A program made the translations under genes and the position numbers. The notes under the pieces were generated by a model that ran no database searches, was not told the DNA's origin, and saw only the letters and a program-made list of their open reading frames with translations. Source: Reticulitermes speratus (taxonomy: Eukaryota; Arthropoda; Insecta; Blattodea; Rhinotermitidae). Taken from it: DNA of 64,000 nt. This document shows, piece by piece, positions 46,075 through 57,433 of the stretch. The DNA is taken from contig JAJKFL010000007.1 of assembly GCA_021186555.1 (NCBI GenBank), positions 24,743,177 through 24,807,176 on the forward strand, in the 5' to 3' direction. Each line of letters starts with the position of its first letter. The stretch's first letter is position 1.

Positions 46075-46125
46075 GCTGCAACATTCTATACCCTACAAAT
46101 ATACTTTGTTTCACGTACCTATATA

Positions 46126-46310
46126 TAGTCTGACCCGGTTACAACAACATCGGTTTATGCGACACCTCGTCTATAGCGTCAGATGTTCTGTGGTACCAAT
46201 TAATTCCTCACTGTTAACCATAACATTACACTCCTCGGCTATAACAACACTCGTTTATAACGACACAAAATATTCAGTCCCTTTCATGACGTTATAACCG
46301 AGTTCGACTG
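46126..46310. mobile_element. Pogo-like MITE
   Basis: Right end, reversed, CAGTCGAACTCGGTTATAAC; left end TAGTCTGACCCGGTTACAAC. These resemble pogo/Tigger ends. TA precedes the left end; the right-hand TA is mutated. 185 bp, no coding capacity. Confidence 0.65.
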
Positions 46311-46935
46311 TGTTTGTCAATACCCTGCACAAAGGCGATAAAAATAATAATAATTTCCAGCAACGTGTACTTATACCAGTTTACTTGTACAAAAATTATT
46401 ACCTTCAAATTAACGTAGCTACAGAGACGGTCATCGTATAGCAATTTTCCTTACAGGTAAATCTGCTATTAATTGCCTTGTAGTGATGTTACCTTGTGAT
46501 CACTTTGTTGGCACTTAACTTGCCTTCTTATACTCAATTATTTCATAGTTTAGTGTCAGACTGTTATATAGTACTCCAAAGTTCAGTGTCACTCAAATAT
46601 ACAGTGGTGTTTACGTATGTTTTCTAAATGTACACGTAATATAGGGCTATATGAAAGGAATACTGTTAGCTGTACTTCATCTAACAACGTTGTGTGAAAG
46701 GTATTACAGATGACGACTAGGAAAATATTTTGAAGGAGGCAATGATGGCTTATCTGAAGGTACTATCGTGGTTTTCCTCTGGACTGAATGAATAAAAGAA
46801 AACAAAATATCTTATAATTATAAATGACAAATTAAGAATCATATGCACAGACGGGAATATATCGGTTTTATAGTACTACTTCAGCATGTCCCTGGACAGA
46901 ACGATGAAAACCATGAAGGATCCAACACCCTTGTA

Positions 46936-47105
46936 CAGTAAAAGCTGTCTTAAACGAAACCTGGGCATAACGGAAACCTGTTTGTATTGAATTTTACAGT
47001 CCCAATAATCCATGCTTCAAGCACCCATATTAAATGGAATCTTCCTGCCAAGGGGAGAAGGGGGAAATCAGTCCCTTGTGGTTCCATTATATGCAGGTTT
47101 CACTG
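46936..47105. mobile_element. Pogo-like MITE with TA duplication
   Basis: CAGTAAAAGCTGTCTTAAAC on the left; the right end reversed is CAGTGAAACCTGCATATAAT. TA at 46934-46935 and 47106-47107. 170 bp without coding capacity. Confidence 0.75.
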
Positions 47106-47456
47106 TAACATGAAGAAAGACGGAAAGTTTGACGTATGGGCTGACGAAGCCTACAAACGCTTCAGAATAACGCTGAAAAACACTTCAGTTCTTCGAATAA
47201 AGCCTCGCATTCAAATGTTGGTACGCTTCCTTATAAAGGCCATTTAGATGTTATTTAAATATCCCATTATACGGTCTGGGCTCAGGCAACGGTGCAGAAT
47301 TTCCATTAATGCTGCATTATGTGAACCGAAAACATGGAGAACATTACGTCATTTACATATAAAGCGCTGAATTACCCTACAGAGGGACTTTTCATGCCCT
47401 CAGGAACATTTTAATGGCTAACCTTGATTTCAGGCTTCCGCCGCGATGTTGATGAG

Positions 47457-47636
47457 ATCTGCACTCTTCTGGGTTATTACGCGGCGTCGTGTGGTAATTG
47501 TTTACCGACGTTTCGGGACAACGTATCGGTACCATCTTCATGGGTCAAGAGTGAAGAAGGGACCGATGCGTTTTCCGGAAACGTCTGTAAACAATTATCA
47601 CACGACGCCGCGTAATAACCCAGAAGAGCGCAGATC
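47457..47636. repeat. Fold-back element, strong palindrome
   Basis: Arms of about 57 bp: GATCTGCACTCTTCTGGGTT at the left and AACCCAGAAGAGCGCAGATC at the right, continuous through GTCGTGTGGTAATTGTTTAC. The loop holds GGTACCATCTTCATGGGTC. Preceded by GCTTCCGCCGCGATGTTGAT, as in the copy at 58.0 kb. No coding capacity. Confidence 0.8.
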
Positions 47637-47659
47637 AGACGAGCGCCAGGACTCTTAAA

Positions 47660-48474
47660 CCTGCGAAACACGGAAGCAATGAACCATCATGATAATAAAA
47701 AAAAGATAAGACAAGCACTTCAAAACTCCCCTGAACTCCACCTCTGTGTGGTCAGAACAGAAAGAGGGGAGAAAAATACGGCTTTCAGGATGGGTAATGG
47801 AGCAGACTATAACTGCGTATGACCCATTATTCCACAGCTACATCGCATTCTATGCATCACTCTCACGTCAGCCACCATACTGAATACAGCGAAAACCTGC
47901 TTAAAAACATACTCCAAAGGGGCCTGAACATTATTCCGTCTAGGACAGGCTTTTGTTTAACACAAATACTAACAAATGGACATTACAGGATTCCGTTATT
48001 CTGGGATTTGACGCTGCGAAAACCTCAAACCTCGCAAATATATATTATATAATCCTTCATGCTGCAAAATATATCCAAATCACAAGACAGAAATGCATTT
48101 TGACACACACTACAACGTTCTTGAGCCTTTCACTTTTGGAACAGGAACATTTCTCTTCACTTTATTTCAGGAGGCAGGGGAACAAACTTTGGACATAAAT
48201 TAGCGTAATCAATCACAAATACACTCAAAGTGTCACATTTATTCTCCTCTAAAAACCCTAAAAACCACCTACTTTTACCGATTTACTAATGTTAACGATT
48301 CATCTAATAGCAGAGCCAAGACTATCTGGCCGACACAAACACAAACACACTTAAGTGCGTTAATTTGTTCTAAGTGTGAAGTGTACGCTACAAAGTATGT
48401 CGACTCTATTTATTTCTCCCTCTAGGAACTAGATGGAAACGTTACTGGCGCAGTCTGTCTTAACCATGGAGACA
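47660..48474. other. Intergenic, nothing recognised
   Basis: No gene or repeat end recognised. Confidence 0.35.
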
Positions 48475-48740
48475 CGGCCGTGCCGCGGCTCAGGCGGTTA
48501 GTCGCCGGCCTCTCACAGCGCAGGCCCGGGGGGGTCAGTCCATGTGGGGATTTGTGGTTGACAAAATGATTCTAGGACAGGTTTTTCCCCGAGTACTTCG
48601 GTTTTCTCCTGTCAATTTAATTCCACCGGTACTCCATTACATGGAAAAACGAAAAAACTAATCATCTTCATCACAGGGTTGCACAATAAGCCTCAAGGCT
48701 GCGGTGCGTCCGTAGCATCTGCTGCGGGGCCCTTCACCAC
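48475..48740 (+). repeat. SINE family C, plus-strand copy
   Basis: Head GGCTCAGGCGGTTAGTCGCC, CCGGCCTCTCACAGCGCAGG, then GACAGGTTTTTCCCCGAGTA and CTGTCAATTTAATTCCACC. The B box is disturbed (CCCGGGGGGGTCAGTCC). Confidence 0.75.
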
Positions 48741-48890
48741 AAAAGAAAACTGCTTTTCGTTTATTAAAAAACCAATCAGTTAATGCTGTCATTAACATTG
48801 ATCACCTTTCTCTTCATCTTCATCACAACGGTTCCACAACAAGCCTCAAGGCTGCGGTGCGTCCGTAGCATCTGCTGCGGGGTCCTTCAC
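48664..48890. repeat. Direct duplication of a 75-bp segment
   Basis: 48664-48737 and 48815-48890 are nearly identical over CATCTTCATCACA, AAGCCTCAAGGCTGCGGTGC and GTCCGTAGCATCTGCTGCGG. The 77 bp between the copies is unrelated. The first copy continues the 3' part of the family C SINE. Confidence 0.85.
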
Positions 48891-48939
48891 AAAAAAAAAC
48901 TATGGAGACATCCCAGAAACTGAAAGCACTTCCACCAAA

Positions 48940-49461
48940 AAATAAAATAAACTTGGATTTACAGATGTAATAACTTTGGAAGGAAAGAAAAACTGGTTCC
49001 AACAGACAAAATTGAAGTCCACTGCAGGGACAAAAACTTGTACTTTATTTGTAGAACGCAATCCATCCCACAGTCACGACCTACAAAGGCGAAAGATATT
49101 CAGATATAAAGTTTCTAGAAGTGTGTTTCGCCGAAGAGGCTTGTGTGGTACCCGCAGTAACCATGGAAATGCCCCATTCCGGGCAGACGAATCGATTTCC
49201 AGGGTCCGACGCACACTAAACGCAAGCGGGAGGAATTGGGTCAGAAAATCATACCGTTCTTCAATAACAGACCAATACGTCAAGACTTCAATGCCATGAA
49301 GCGACAGCTGCGACTGTGCTTAGGTCTGGTACTTCGTCACAAGCCACACTTACTGGATGACAAAGAGTGGCTTCTGAACTGGGAACAGAATAATACTGAA
49401 ACGGAAACAGCCGTGGAGATTTTAACATATCCCAAGGTTCGCCTGACGAATGAGAGAAACT
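48940..49461 (+). pseudogene. Interrupted frame of unrecognised protein
   Basis: One reading frame across this stretch gives protein-like sequence with about three breaks. The last 75 codons are open and include QDFNAMKRQLRLCLGLVLRH and LLDDKEWLLNWEQN, rich in charged residues, and end in a stop at 49461. Upstream parts include LVPTDKIEVHCRDKNLYF. I do not recognise the family. It could be a processed pseudogene, a diverged transposon protein, or chance; the consistent single frame argues against chance. Confidence 0.4.
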
Positions 49462-49543
49462 AAGAAAATGTCATTCAAAATTAAATTCAGAAGCTTTTAA
49501 ATCGCCTTATGGCTGTTGTAGCAGCACATTAATAATAAAGAAT

Positions 49544-49578
<35 letters not shown>

Positions 49579-51122
49579 TCCAACTATAAACTATTCTATG
49601 ACAGGCCCATAATAACTGACCGAACTACCCACAACAATAGACCAGCCATAGTTACACTTGACAAAACCATCAAACAAGCACACTCAACAGATGTAGCAAT
49701 GCCCAACAGTCACAACCTTCACAGCACCATCACCGAGAAGCTCCAGAAGTATACAGACTTGAAAGAAGAGCTTATAACAATATGGCAACTGAAAACGGCC
49801 TATATAATACCACTAGTACTATCCACAGCGGGTATTATCCAAAATTACAAGACAGTTTTGAACTGCCTAATCTCCACCCTGCTCTGCATACTCTAATGCA
49901 GAAGGCAGCAATATTTAATACATGCCGTACAGTCAGGAAGTTTTCGGCAGAACAGTGAATAAGAACTGCTTGGTAGAGGGACCGTACTGTTGTGAGAACC
50001 AACTGAACTGCTGCGAATTAAGAAATGTGGACGACATAATAATAATAGCATGAAACGTAACCTGACAAATAAAATTACATTTACCATAAATTGTAACTAC
50101 AGAATAGCTGCAACACTACATACCCTAGAAACATGGTTTGTTTCAGGTATATAATTGTAAGTACCCTGCACAAAGGGGATAATAATTACTACTCCTATTA
50201 CTACTACTAATAATAATAATAATAATAATGATAATGTCATTTTCTTCCTTTCACCCCCAATTTGTTAGATGCAGAAAAGAGTGGGGCATGTCTCTCTTAG
50301 TTCTACATAACCTCAAAGTTCCGCAACGTCGCCATGTTCGTCGATGCAAACCACTCCTTAAGTAAGTCACTGTCACGTTGCGACTGACGGTCTGTCACAC
50401 AATTCGTCTTGGTGTCGAGCCCCTCATGGGGCTCACGACCAATCAGTACTTGATACCTGTCCCGCCAGTACTTACTTCACACGGACTCTCTCTTCAATAT
50501 CAACGGACACGCCGACTGTGGTACCAAAACCCTTCTACAGCATGAGTATAGTTGGCTGTACTCGGATGTAAATACAGCTCTAGCGTGGAACTCATTCTCC
50601 ATTTTGTATTCTGCACCACCACTATCTCTGCACGGCATCATGGCTTTGTGTTGAATAACAAAGATAGTATATAAAATAGCTAATGTGATGTAAAATAGCT
50701 AACGTGATATCCTCAAGCGATATCTGGCGATCACTAACTAAAATTGTCTTGCATCATAAACGGCCGTGTAGTATGGTAAACACTCACAACAACCCAAAAA
50801 ACAGTTTTCTTCCTATCTCAAAATTGAAACACAAATAGTCTGAAGTTATCGCACTCAGCGTACTATTTTCAGTTTTTAAAAACGAAGAAGGGCTTTTACT
50901 CAAGCACCGGATTGTCAAAGATAATCCACTTTAATCTCTGCCGGATTACAGGCTGCCTTATTCAGCTTTCCGGTAGTTCCCCCCCCCCCCCCCCTCAGTA
51001 TTTTTACAGTTCTCAAATCCTAGCCCAAGCACCATTCATAAACTTCACACGACACACAAAGCCGTAACTTGTTATCTTGACAAGACATCGTCAAATAACC
51101 AAAGAATCAGTCACATAGAAGT

Positions 51123-51156
<34 letters not shown>

Positions 51157-51289
51157 GACTATTAACGTCGTAATTATTAAATTCTTTAAATGCTTAACAC
51201 ATTTTTGAACCATATGGAATTTATACACCGTCGTATATCAGAATGTTTGTGATTTTCATGACGAATGCACAGCAAACCAACAGAGTATA
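49462..51289. other. Intergenic with small microsatellites and a Tigger-like remnant
   Basis: (AAT)n at about 49546-49577 and about 50211-50229, and (TA)n at 51125-51150. At 50905-50950 the words CCGGATTGTCAAAGATAATC and CTGCCGGATTAC resemble the subterminal part of Tigger elements. A run of 16 C at 50979-50994. No gene recognised. Confidence 0.4.
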
Positions 51290-51500
51290 TCAGTAAAGGT
51301 AGAAGGACCGAGAATTGAAGCCGGGACCACCCGAATACCAATCAGAAGAGCCAACAACTGAGTGACCACGTGCAGTGGAGTATAAAGTTCCATCATATAG
51401 ACCTACAGTTAAGGTAAAGTTCTTCCTGTCCATACCATCATACAGGGGCACTAGAGGTACAGCTCCTCTCATTCTTAACCTCGGCGCTAGACGAAAGCAT
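51290..51500 (-). repeat. Two SINE fragments
   Basis: 51400-51305 on the minus strand has a tRNA-like GTGGTCACTCAGTTGTTGGC and a degenerate B box. 51490-51414 is the tail of a family B SINE (CTAGCGCCGAGGTTAAG read on the minus strand). Confidence 0.55.
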
Positions 51501-51939
51501 CACATAGTTACTTTTCAAAATATAGAATTTTGTCTCTGGTTTAACGAAAATCTGCCGATTTGAAAGTTCACTGTCATCTTGAATCGGACTGTAAGGTTAA
51601 TTTTATATTACAAGACTCTCCATGACACCTCGGTCATATGCGATCTAAGGTTACTTCAAATAAACTGACATCACATACCCAAGTTGGGTGCGCTATGAAT
51701 GTAACACCCCAACATCAACAAACTCCACACAGCTGTAAGGTCCGGTGAACACACAAGAGCGGTCTCTATCCTTTACAAAGAACAGGGGCCACAATTACCT
51801 GCATCCATGGACCGTATGTCAAGAACAATTATATGGGCGAGGTCAGTACACCCTCTCCCTCACTGTTTATCGTCACGCACATCCTTCCACTGTGACCCAT
51901 CACGGGTTATTTTGTTATAAAACAAAAAAATGTAAAGGT

Positions 51940-52165
51940 AATGTTGTCTCCGTCCACGCCATGACGGCATACAGGGGGAGTACACTCATTCTTAACCTCT
52001 GCACTAGATGTAGGTAAGCGGTCAAGTTCACACCCCGGCAGCTTAACCCCCGGGAAAGAACTCTGGTACCCATTGAATACGAGGACGTGTGGGCAACAGC
52101 GCCTGTCTGGACAATTCGGAGAGACTAATTTGTTTTTGAGGCACAATTATTCGGTTGTCCAGTCT
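51940..52165 (-). repeat. SINE family B, partial
   Basis: The plus strand shows CCATGACGGCATACAGGGGG, CCCCCGGGAAAGAACTCTGG and TACCCATTGAATACGAGG, the reversed body. The head is lost after about 52125. Confidence 0.7.
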
Positions 52166-52253
52166 GTAGCCTAGCCACTGTACATACGATGCTGTATGTC
52201 TAAGGTCAAAATGTTATTCCATATGAATATTTTCAGCGCATATATGCAGTTAT

Positions 52254-52524
52254 GCCGATCCCAGTGGACGTGCGGTCTAAGGCGTGGGTCTGCGGCCGCT
52301 CGCTCACTAGGATCGTGGGTTCGAATCCCACCGGGGGCATGGATGTCTGTCTCTTGTGAGTGTTGTGTGTTGTCAGGTAGAGGTCTCTGCGACGGGCTGG
52401 TCACTCGTCCAGAGGAGTCCTACCGAGTGTGGTGTGTCTAAAGTGTGTGATCATAAAACCTCGAAATGAGGAGGCCTAGGCACCCGAAAAGGGGCTGTCG
52501 AGCCATAGGAAAAAAAAAAAAAAA
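52254..52524 (+). repeat. SINE family A, full length with A-tail
   Basis: GTGGACGTGCGGTCTAAGGC (A box), GGGTTCGAATCCCACCGGGG (B box), body ending GGCTGTCGAGCCATAGG, then a run of 15 A. It shows what the natural 3' end looks like. Confidence 0.92.
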
Positions 52525-52789
52525 TGCAGTTATGACTTTAGACAACGTATAGAGAAACATACTGAACAAGTATAGTACAATATATCTTATCTACAGGTAA
52601 TTCATCACTTGTGTTTGTTACATTTTACATCGCTGACAGAACTGTATCTCAGAATACACTACAGGGGGGATTATATTCGCGGAATGCTTCCTACCATTGG
52701 GATCAGAATCTTTTGTCTTCCCGCCTGCTACTAAAAACGTAATGATGCGCCATTAAACTACAATTTTGCCCATTTATCTCTCACACTGA

Positions 52790-53265
52790 GGGTCGAAAGA
52801 CTGATCGTGCCTCATAAAGGGGTGCTGAGCTGAGTATTTTGACTTATAGGGGATGAAATAACAGGAGGCTGGAGGGAACTGCAAGATGAGAAGCCTTAAG
52901 ATTTGTACCCCTGTCAAATACTATCAGAGCAATGAAATGCGACGATGAGATGGGCGGTGTATGTGACACGCATTAGGAAAGACGACAAATCATAAAATAT
53001 TTCGGTAGGGAAACCTGAAGGAAAGAGACCGCTTGGAGGACCTAGGTATAGATGGAATAATATTAAAATGAATCGTCAAATAACGGGATCGGGGGGGGGG
53101 GGGGGAGGATTTGCACTGGATTCATCTAGCTCGGGATACAAACTAATGACGGACTCTCGTGAACGTGATAATGAACTTTCGGGTTCCATAAAATGCGGGG
53201 AATTTCTTAACTAGCTGACGGGCGTTAGCCTCTTCAAAACAGACTCTATTCCGTCGCGCTAATTC
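52790..53265 (+). mobile_element. LINE family 2, C-terminal fragment
   Basis: In shifting frames: G-D-E-I-T-G-G-W-R-E-L, then VGKPEGKRPLGGPRYRW, then the 3' terminal words GGGTTCCATAAAATGCGGGG and AATTTCTTAACTAGCTGACG. A run of 15 G interrupts it at 53091-53105. Confidence 0.75.
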
Positions 53266-53557
53266 AGTATCTCGGAATACAGCGTCAGCTACACGATAAC
53301 TGGTGAATCATGAATTGATAAGGATCTGCGAAATTCATGTGGGCTAACCGAAATACCACGTTGGCATTTGACTGAGAGGACTGAGAATAATCATGGAAAA
53401 CCTCAGAGGAACAGTCGGTGACTCAGCTTACACTCAAACCGGGCAACTTCTGAATACAAGTCTACAGTGTTACCGCTACAATAACCTGCTCGGCAATGAA
53501 TGCATTAAATGTATATGTTTCATACGGGAAGACAGCAAGTCCTTTAGGATCTCACTA

Positions 53558-53750
53558 CAGGGAGTTCAACTGAAAACGGAACCCAGAAGCACGGCAAGCT
53601 TAATGGCCCTACATTTCCTCATACAAAAACACAAAAACGCTATTTCCAACACATATTCTGACGTGTGGTAAGTTACATATTACATATCTTAAAATGCAAG
53701 TCCGTTAGGCTTGCCGTGCGTCTGGGTTCTGTTTTCAATTGAACTCCCTG
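53558..53750. mobile_element. 193-bp palindromic MITE with TA duplication
   Basis: CAGGGAGTTCAACTGAAAAC at the left and, reversed, CAGGGAGTTCAATTGAAAAC at the right; arms of about 50 bp. TA at 53556-53557 and 53751-53752. It accounts for most of the open frame at 53393-53671, which should not be taken as a gene. Confidence 0.85.
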
Positions 53751-53980
53751 TATCTGAACGGAGCCCTTAAAACTCCAAATCACAATCTCAGTTAATTGTT
53801 TTTGTTTTAAAATAAAATTCACATTTAAAAACCATGGAAATAAAATAACTAAGTGTTATAAATGCACTGCTTTTACATGCATTTCATCTCACGTAAACTG
53901 AACCCACTTCACATTACAGACCACAGATGGCACTAGCACACAGCCAAATAAATAGTGTTCTTTTGTTCTGAATTTATGTC

Positions 53981-54010
53981 TTATTTATTTATTTATTTAT
54001 TTATTTATTA
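53981..54010. repeat. (TTTA)n microsatellite
   Basis: About seven TTTA units. Confidence 0.9.
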
Positions 54011-54616
54011 TTCTGAATTATGTTTTATATCGACTGCAGTTGAGCGGAACTCACTGGCGGTAGAAATCAAGACACAGGAGCGAGGTGTGAAGCGAAAATT
54101 TCTAAATCTACTGACGTTTCAAGTGGAAAATCCCCCTTGCTACACTCGGTATATATAGATATAGCTTAATTTGTGCCAGTTCCTCTTTATTGCAGCCTTT
54201 TTGGCAAACGCACCGGGAATCGCAAAATTGCCAAAGATACCTTTTTTTAAGATTCAGCATCTATTTTTGTCTCCGCAAACAACTACAGACAATCTGTGGT
54301 GTAAAGAAAAATGTTTGATCTCAGCATTTAAAGTAAGTTCCGGACAACTAATGGTTTCTGGTCCTGTTATACGTGTCCCATTCAGAACGGCTTGAAACAA
54401 AGAGACGATGTGTCAGAATTTACAACCTTGCTTTGGAACGCGCCATTAGGAAATTCCAAGAAAACCCAGGTGAGACTGAAACTGAATGGAATACATTAGC
54501 TGATGGCCTAAACTAACGATAGTTGTTACTGTCGTTAACATAAATAGGTACAATAAACAAAAACAAAGAATTTTAAAGTGCTAGTAAGTGAGAGGTTCAG
54601 AAGTGAAGACAGAAAG

Positions 54617-55589
54617 AAACTAAAACTAAACTACGTATACAGTGACGTATCGTCACCAGTGTGCCTAACAAAACTAAAACTAAACTACGTATATAGTGAC
54701 GTATCGTCACCAGTGTGCCTAACAAAACTAAAACTAAACTACGTATATAGTGACGTATCGTCACCAGTGTGCCTAACAAAACTAAAACTAAACTACGTAT
54801 ATAGTGACGTATCGTCACCAGTGTGCCTAACAAAACTAAAACTAAACTACGTATATAGTGACGTATCGTCACCAGTGTGCCTAACAAAACTAAAACTAAA
54901 CTACGTATATAGTGACGTATCGTCACTAGTGTGCCTAACAAAACTAAAACTAAACTACGTATATAGTGACGTATCGTCACCAGTGTGCCTAACAAAACTA
55001 AAACTAAACTACGTATACAGTGACGTATCGTCACCAGTGTGCCTAACAAAACTAAAACTAAACTACGTATATAGTGACGTATCGTCACCAGTGTGCCTAA
55101 CAAAACTAAAACTAAACTACGTATATAGTGACGTATCGTCACCAGTGTGCCTAACAAAACTAAAACTAAACTACGTATATAGTGACGTATCGTCACCAGT
55201 GTGCCTAACAAAACTAAAACTAAACTACGTATATAGTGACGTATCGTCACCAGTGTGCCTAACAAAACTAAAACTAAACTACGTATATAGTGACGTATCG
55301 TCACCAGTGTGCCTAACAAAACTAAAACTAAACTACGTATATAGTGACGTATCGTCACCAGTGTGCCTAACAAAACTAAAACTAAACTACGTATATAGTG
55401 ACGTATCGTCACCAGTGTGCCTAACAAAACTAAAACTAAACTACGTATATAGTGACGTATCGTCACCAGTGTGCCTAACAAAACTAAAACTAAACTACGT
55501 ATATAGTGACGTATCGTCACCAGTGTGCCTAACAAAACTAAAAACTAAACTACGTATATAGTGACGTATCGTCACCAGTGTGCCTAACA
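54617..55589. repeat. Minisatellite: 18 units of 54 bp
   Basis: The unit starts AAACTAAAACTAAACTACGT, then ATATAGTGACGTATCGTCAC and CAGTGTGCCTAACA. Seventeen exact-length units end at 55534; the last has one inserted A. Only a handful of substitutions (units 1 and 8 ATACAG, unit 6 CACTAG). As 54 is a multiple of 3 and the unit has no stop in one frame on each strand, both strands show long artificial frames (327 and 312 codons). Confidence 0.97.
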
Positions 55590-55604
55590 AAATAATAAAT
55601 CCAT

Positions 55605-55935
55605 CTAACTCCTAACTCCATGGAGCAGAGTCCTTCTTGAGAAGCTAACAGTTCCTCAGCTAGTCAAGAAATTCCCCGCATTTCATGGAACCCGAAGGTT
55701 CATTACCGCATTCACAAGAGCCCGCCATCTGTCCCTATCCTGAGCCATATCAACCCAGTCCATGCCCCCCATCCCACTTCTTGAAGATCCATTTTAATAT
55801 TATCCTCCCATCTACGCCTGGGTCTTCCAAGTGGTCTCCTTCACTCAGGTCTCCCCACCAAAATCCTGTATGCACCTCTCCCCTCCCCCATACGTTCTAC
55901 ATGCCCCGCCCACATAATTCTTCTTGATTTGATCG
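55605..55935 (-). mobile_element. LINE family 2, 3' end
   Basis: Minus strand: [10 protein letters not shown], then [22 protein letters not shown] and a stop, then the 3' terminus near CTCCATGGAG. The coding end is among the best preserved in the window. It begins next to the end of the 54-bp array. Confidence 0.85.
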
Positions 55936-56069
55936 CCCGAATAATATTTGGCGACGAGACATTACCAAACCGCATTCACGAAGAAAGAGAACATTAAATT
56001 CAGGAAATACTTGTTATTAAGTTCAGAATACTTTGTCTTTCCATATATCTAAACAAGTATGTTGCTCTG

Positions 56070-56490
56070 TATCGTATAACACTTGGTTACTCACACTGAG
56101 GGAAGAACACACAGCGAGGGAGGTTGAAAACAGGGTGCTGAGATTATTTCTCCATAAGAGGGAAGAAATAGCAGGGGAGAAGAGGAAAATACACAATGGG
56201 AAACTTCATAATTTGAACTGCTCAAAACATATTAGGGTGATAAAATCAAAGAAGATGTAGTCGAAGCATGTAGCACGACAGGGAACGAAAGGAAATGCAT
56301 ATAAAATTAACTTGAAAAAAAAACAGAAGAAAGAGAAAACTCAGAAAATTTCGGAGTAGATGAGAGGACAGCATTAAAACAAACATTGAAGAAACGGAAT
56401 GGCAAAGTGTGGACTTGAATAATTTGGTTCAGAGCAGAGACCAGTGGCGAGCTCCGGTACACAAGGTAATGAAACTGCTGGTAATTTATT
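56070..56490 (+). mobile_element. LINE family 2, C-terminal fragment
   Basis: TWLLTLREEHTAREVENRVL, then R-E-E-I-A-G-E-K-R-K-I-H-N, then I-R-V-I-K-S-K-K-M. Past 56270 the frame is broken. It lies on the opposite strand to the previous fragment. Confidence 0.75.
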
Positions 56491-56700
56491 GAATAAGATC
56501 GGTCTGTGGATTGGCAACGTTACGACGCTGCGGTGGAAATTTTTGTCTCCTCCTGAGTCTTCATGGGCTCCTTACACCCTGAAGACGGAAGCTCCTCCAA
56601 ATCGTCGGCATCTATTTAGCAATCTACACGGCGTCACACCCCAGAACACTTGTATCTTCATCACCGCTGTGACAGTGTCATATCTTGAATTTTTTGACTA
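56490..56700. repeat. Fold-back element, diverged
   Basis: Outer and inner arms correspond roughly (GGCAACGTTACGACGCTGCG / GGCGTCACACC; CTTCATGGGCTCC / CACCCTGAAGACGG). On the minus strand CCGACGATTTGGAGGAGCTT aligns with ACCAATGTTTTGGAGGAACC of the 19.8-kb copy. Confidence 0.45.
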
Positions 56701-56834
56701 GCAGAGTAACTACAGCCTTTCAAAAAGGATTCTATTCCAAGGAATTAGTTTATTTGTAAGTCCGTATAGATAGATATCTCGATATTTTTTCAGGACCATA
56801 CTGATTACGTATGTACGTATAAATGAAATATTGT

Positions 56835-57325
56835 GGGGCGATCGCGTAGCCATTGTTGCCACGGAAAAGCAATAAGTATTACATATTCTGAGTGTGTGTC
56901 TGTAGCCTTAGTTGTCCAGCATGTAAAGCGCATTCGCCGTATTACATTGTCATCTGTGGCCTGTCTGGCTGTACCATATTTTTCCGCATTATCTCATAAA
57001 CAGCAAGATTTTCGGAAAAAAGTTATTGAACATAAAATGCATGTTGTAATTTTCTCTACAACTTTTGTCTAGAATATTTCTCATTCTAAGAAGAATTGAG
57101 CGAGATATTATCATAAACGTACATAGGTATTCTTGTACACTACCCGTCTTCTTGTCATATTTCAAGGAAACTTGAACTTTCTTGACAGATTTTCGAAAAA
57201 TACTCAAAATATCAAATTTCATGAAAATTCGTACAGTGGGAGCCGAGTTGCTCCTTACAGACAGACTGACATGACGAAGCTAATAGTCGCTTTTCGCAAT
57301 TTTTCAAACGCGCCTAAAATGCTTC
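56835..57325 (+). repeat. Interspersed repeat X
   Basis: Same start (GTTGCCACGGAAAAGCAATA) and same end (AAACGCGCCTAAAATG) as the 44.4-kb copy. CpG largely kept. Confidence 0.8.
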
Positions 57326-57433
57326 AGACACAGGCTACTATCCGCAAGTCATAACATTCCGCGTCAACGTCTATAAATACGAATGCATAAAATCCAAAAT
57401 AGGAATGTATCGACAAACCTTCCGATATGAAAT

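Noticed and set aside
45812-46114. 100-codon frame with poly-leucine
   Set aside because: Reads through (TAA)n and a SINE.
53393-53671. 92-codon plus-strand frame
   Set aside because: Mostly inside a TA-flanked palindromic MITE.
54578-55561. 327-codon frame (plus) and 312-codon frame (minus) as repeat proteins
   Set aside because: Both are produced by the 54-bp tandem array, whose period is a multiple of three. Two overlapping frames on opposite strands, no divergence bias to third positions and no gene context.
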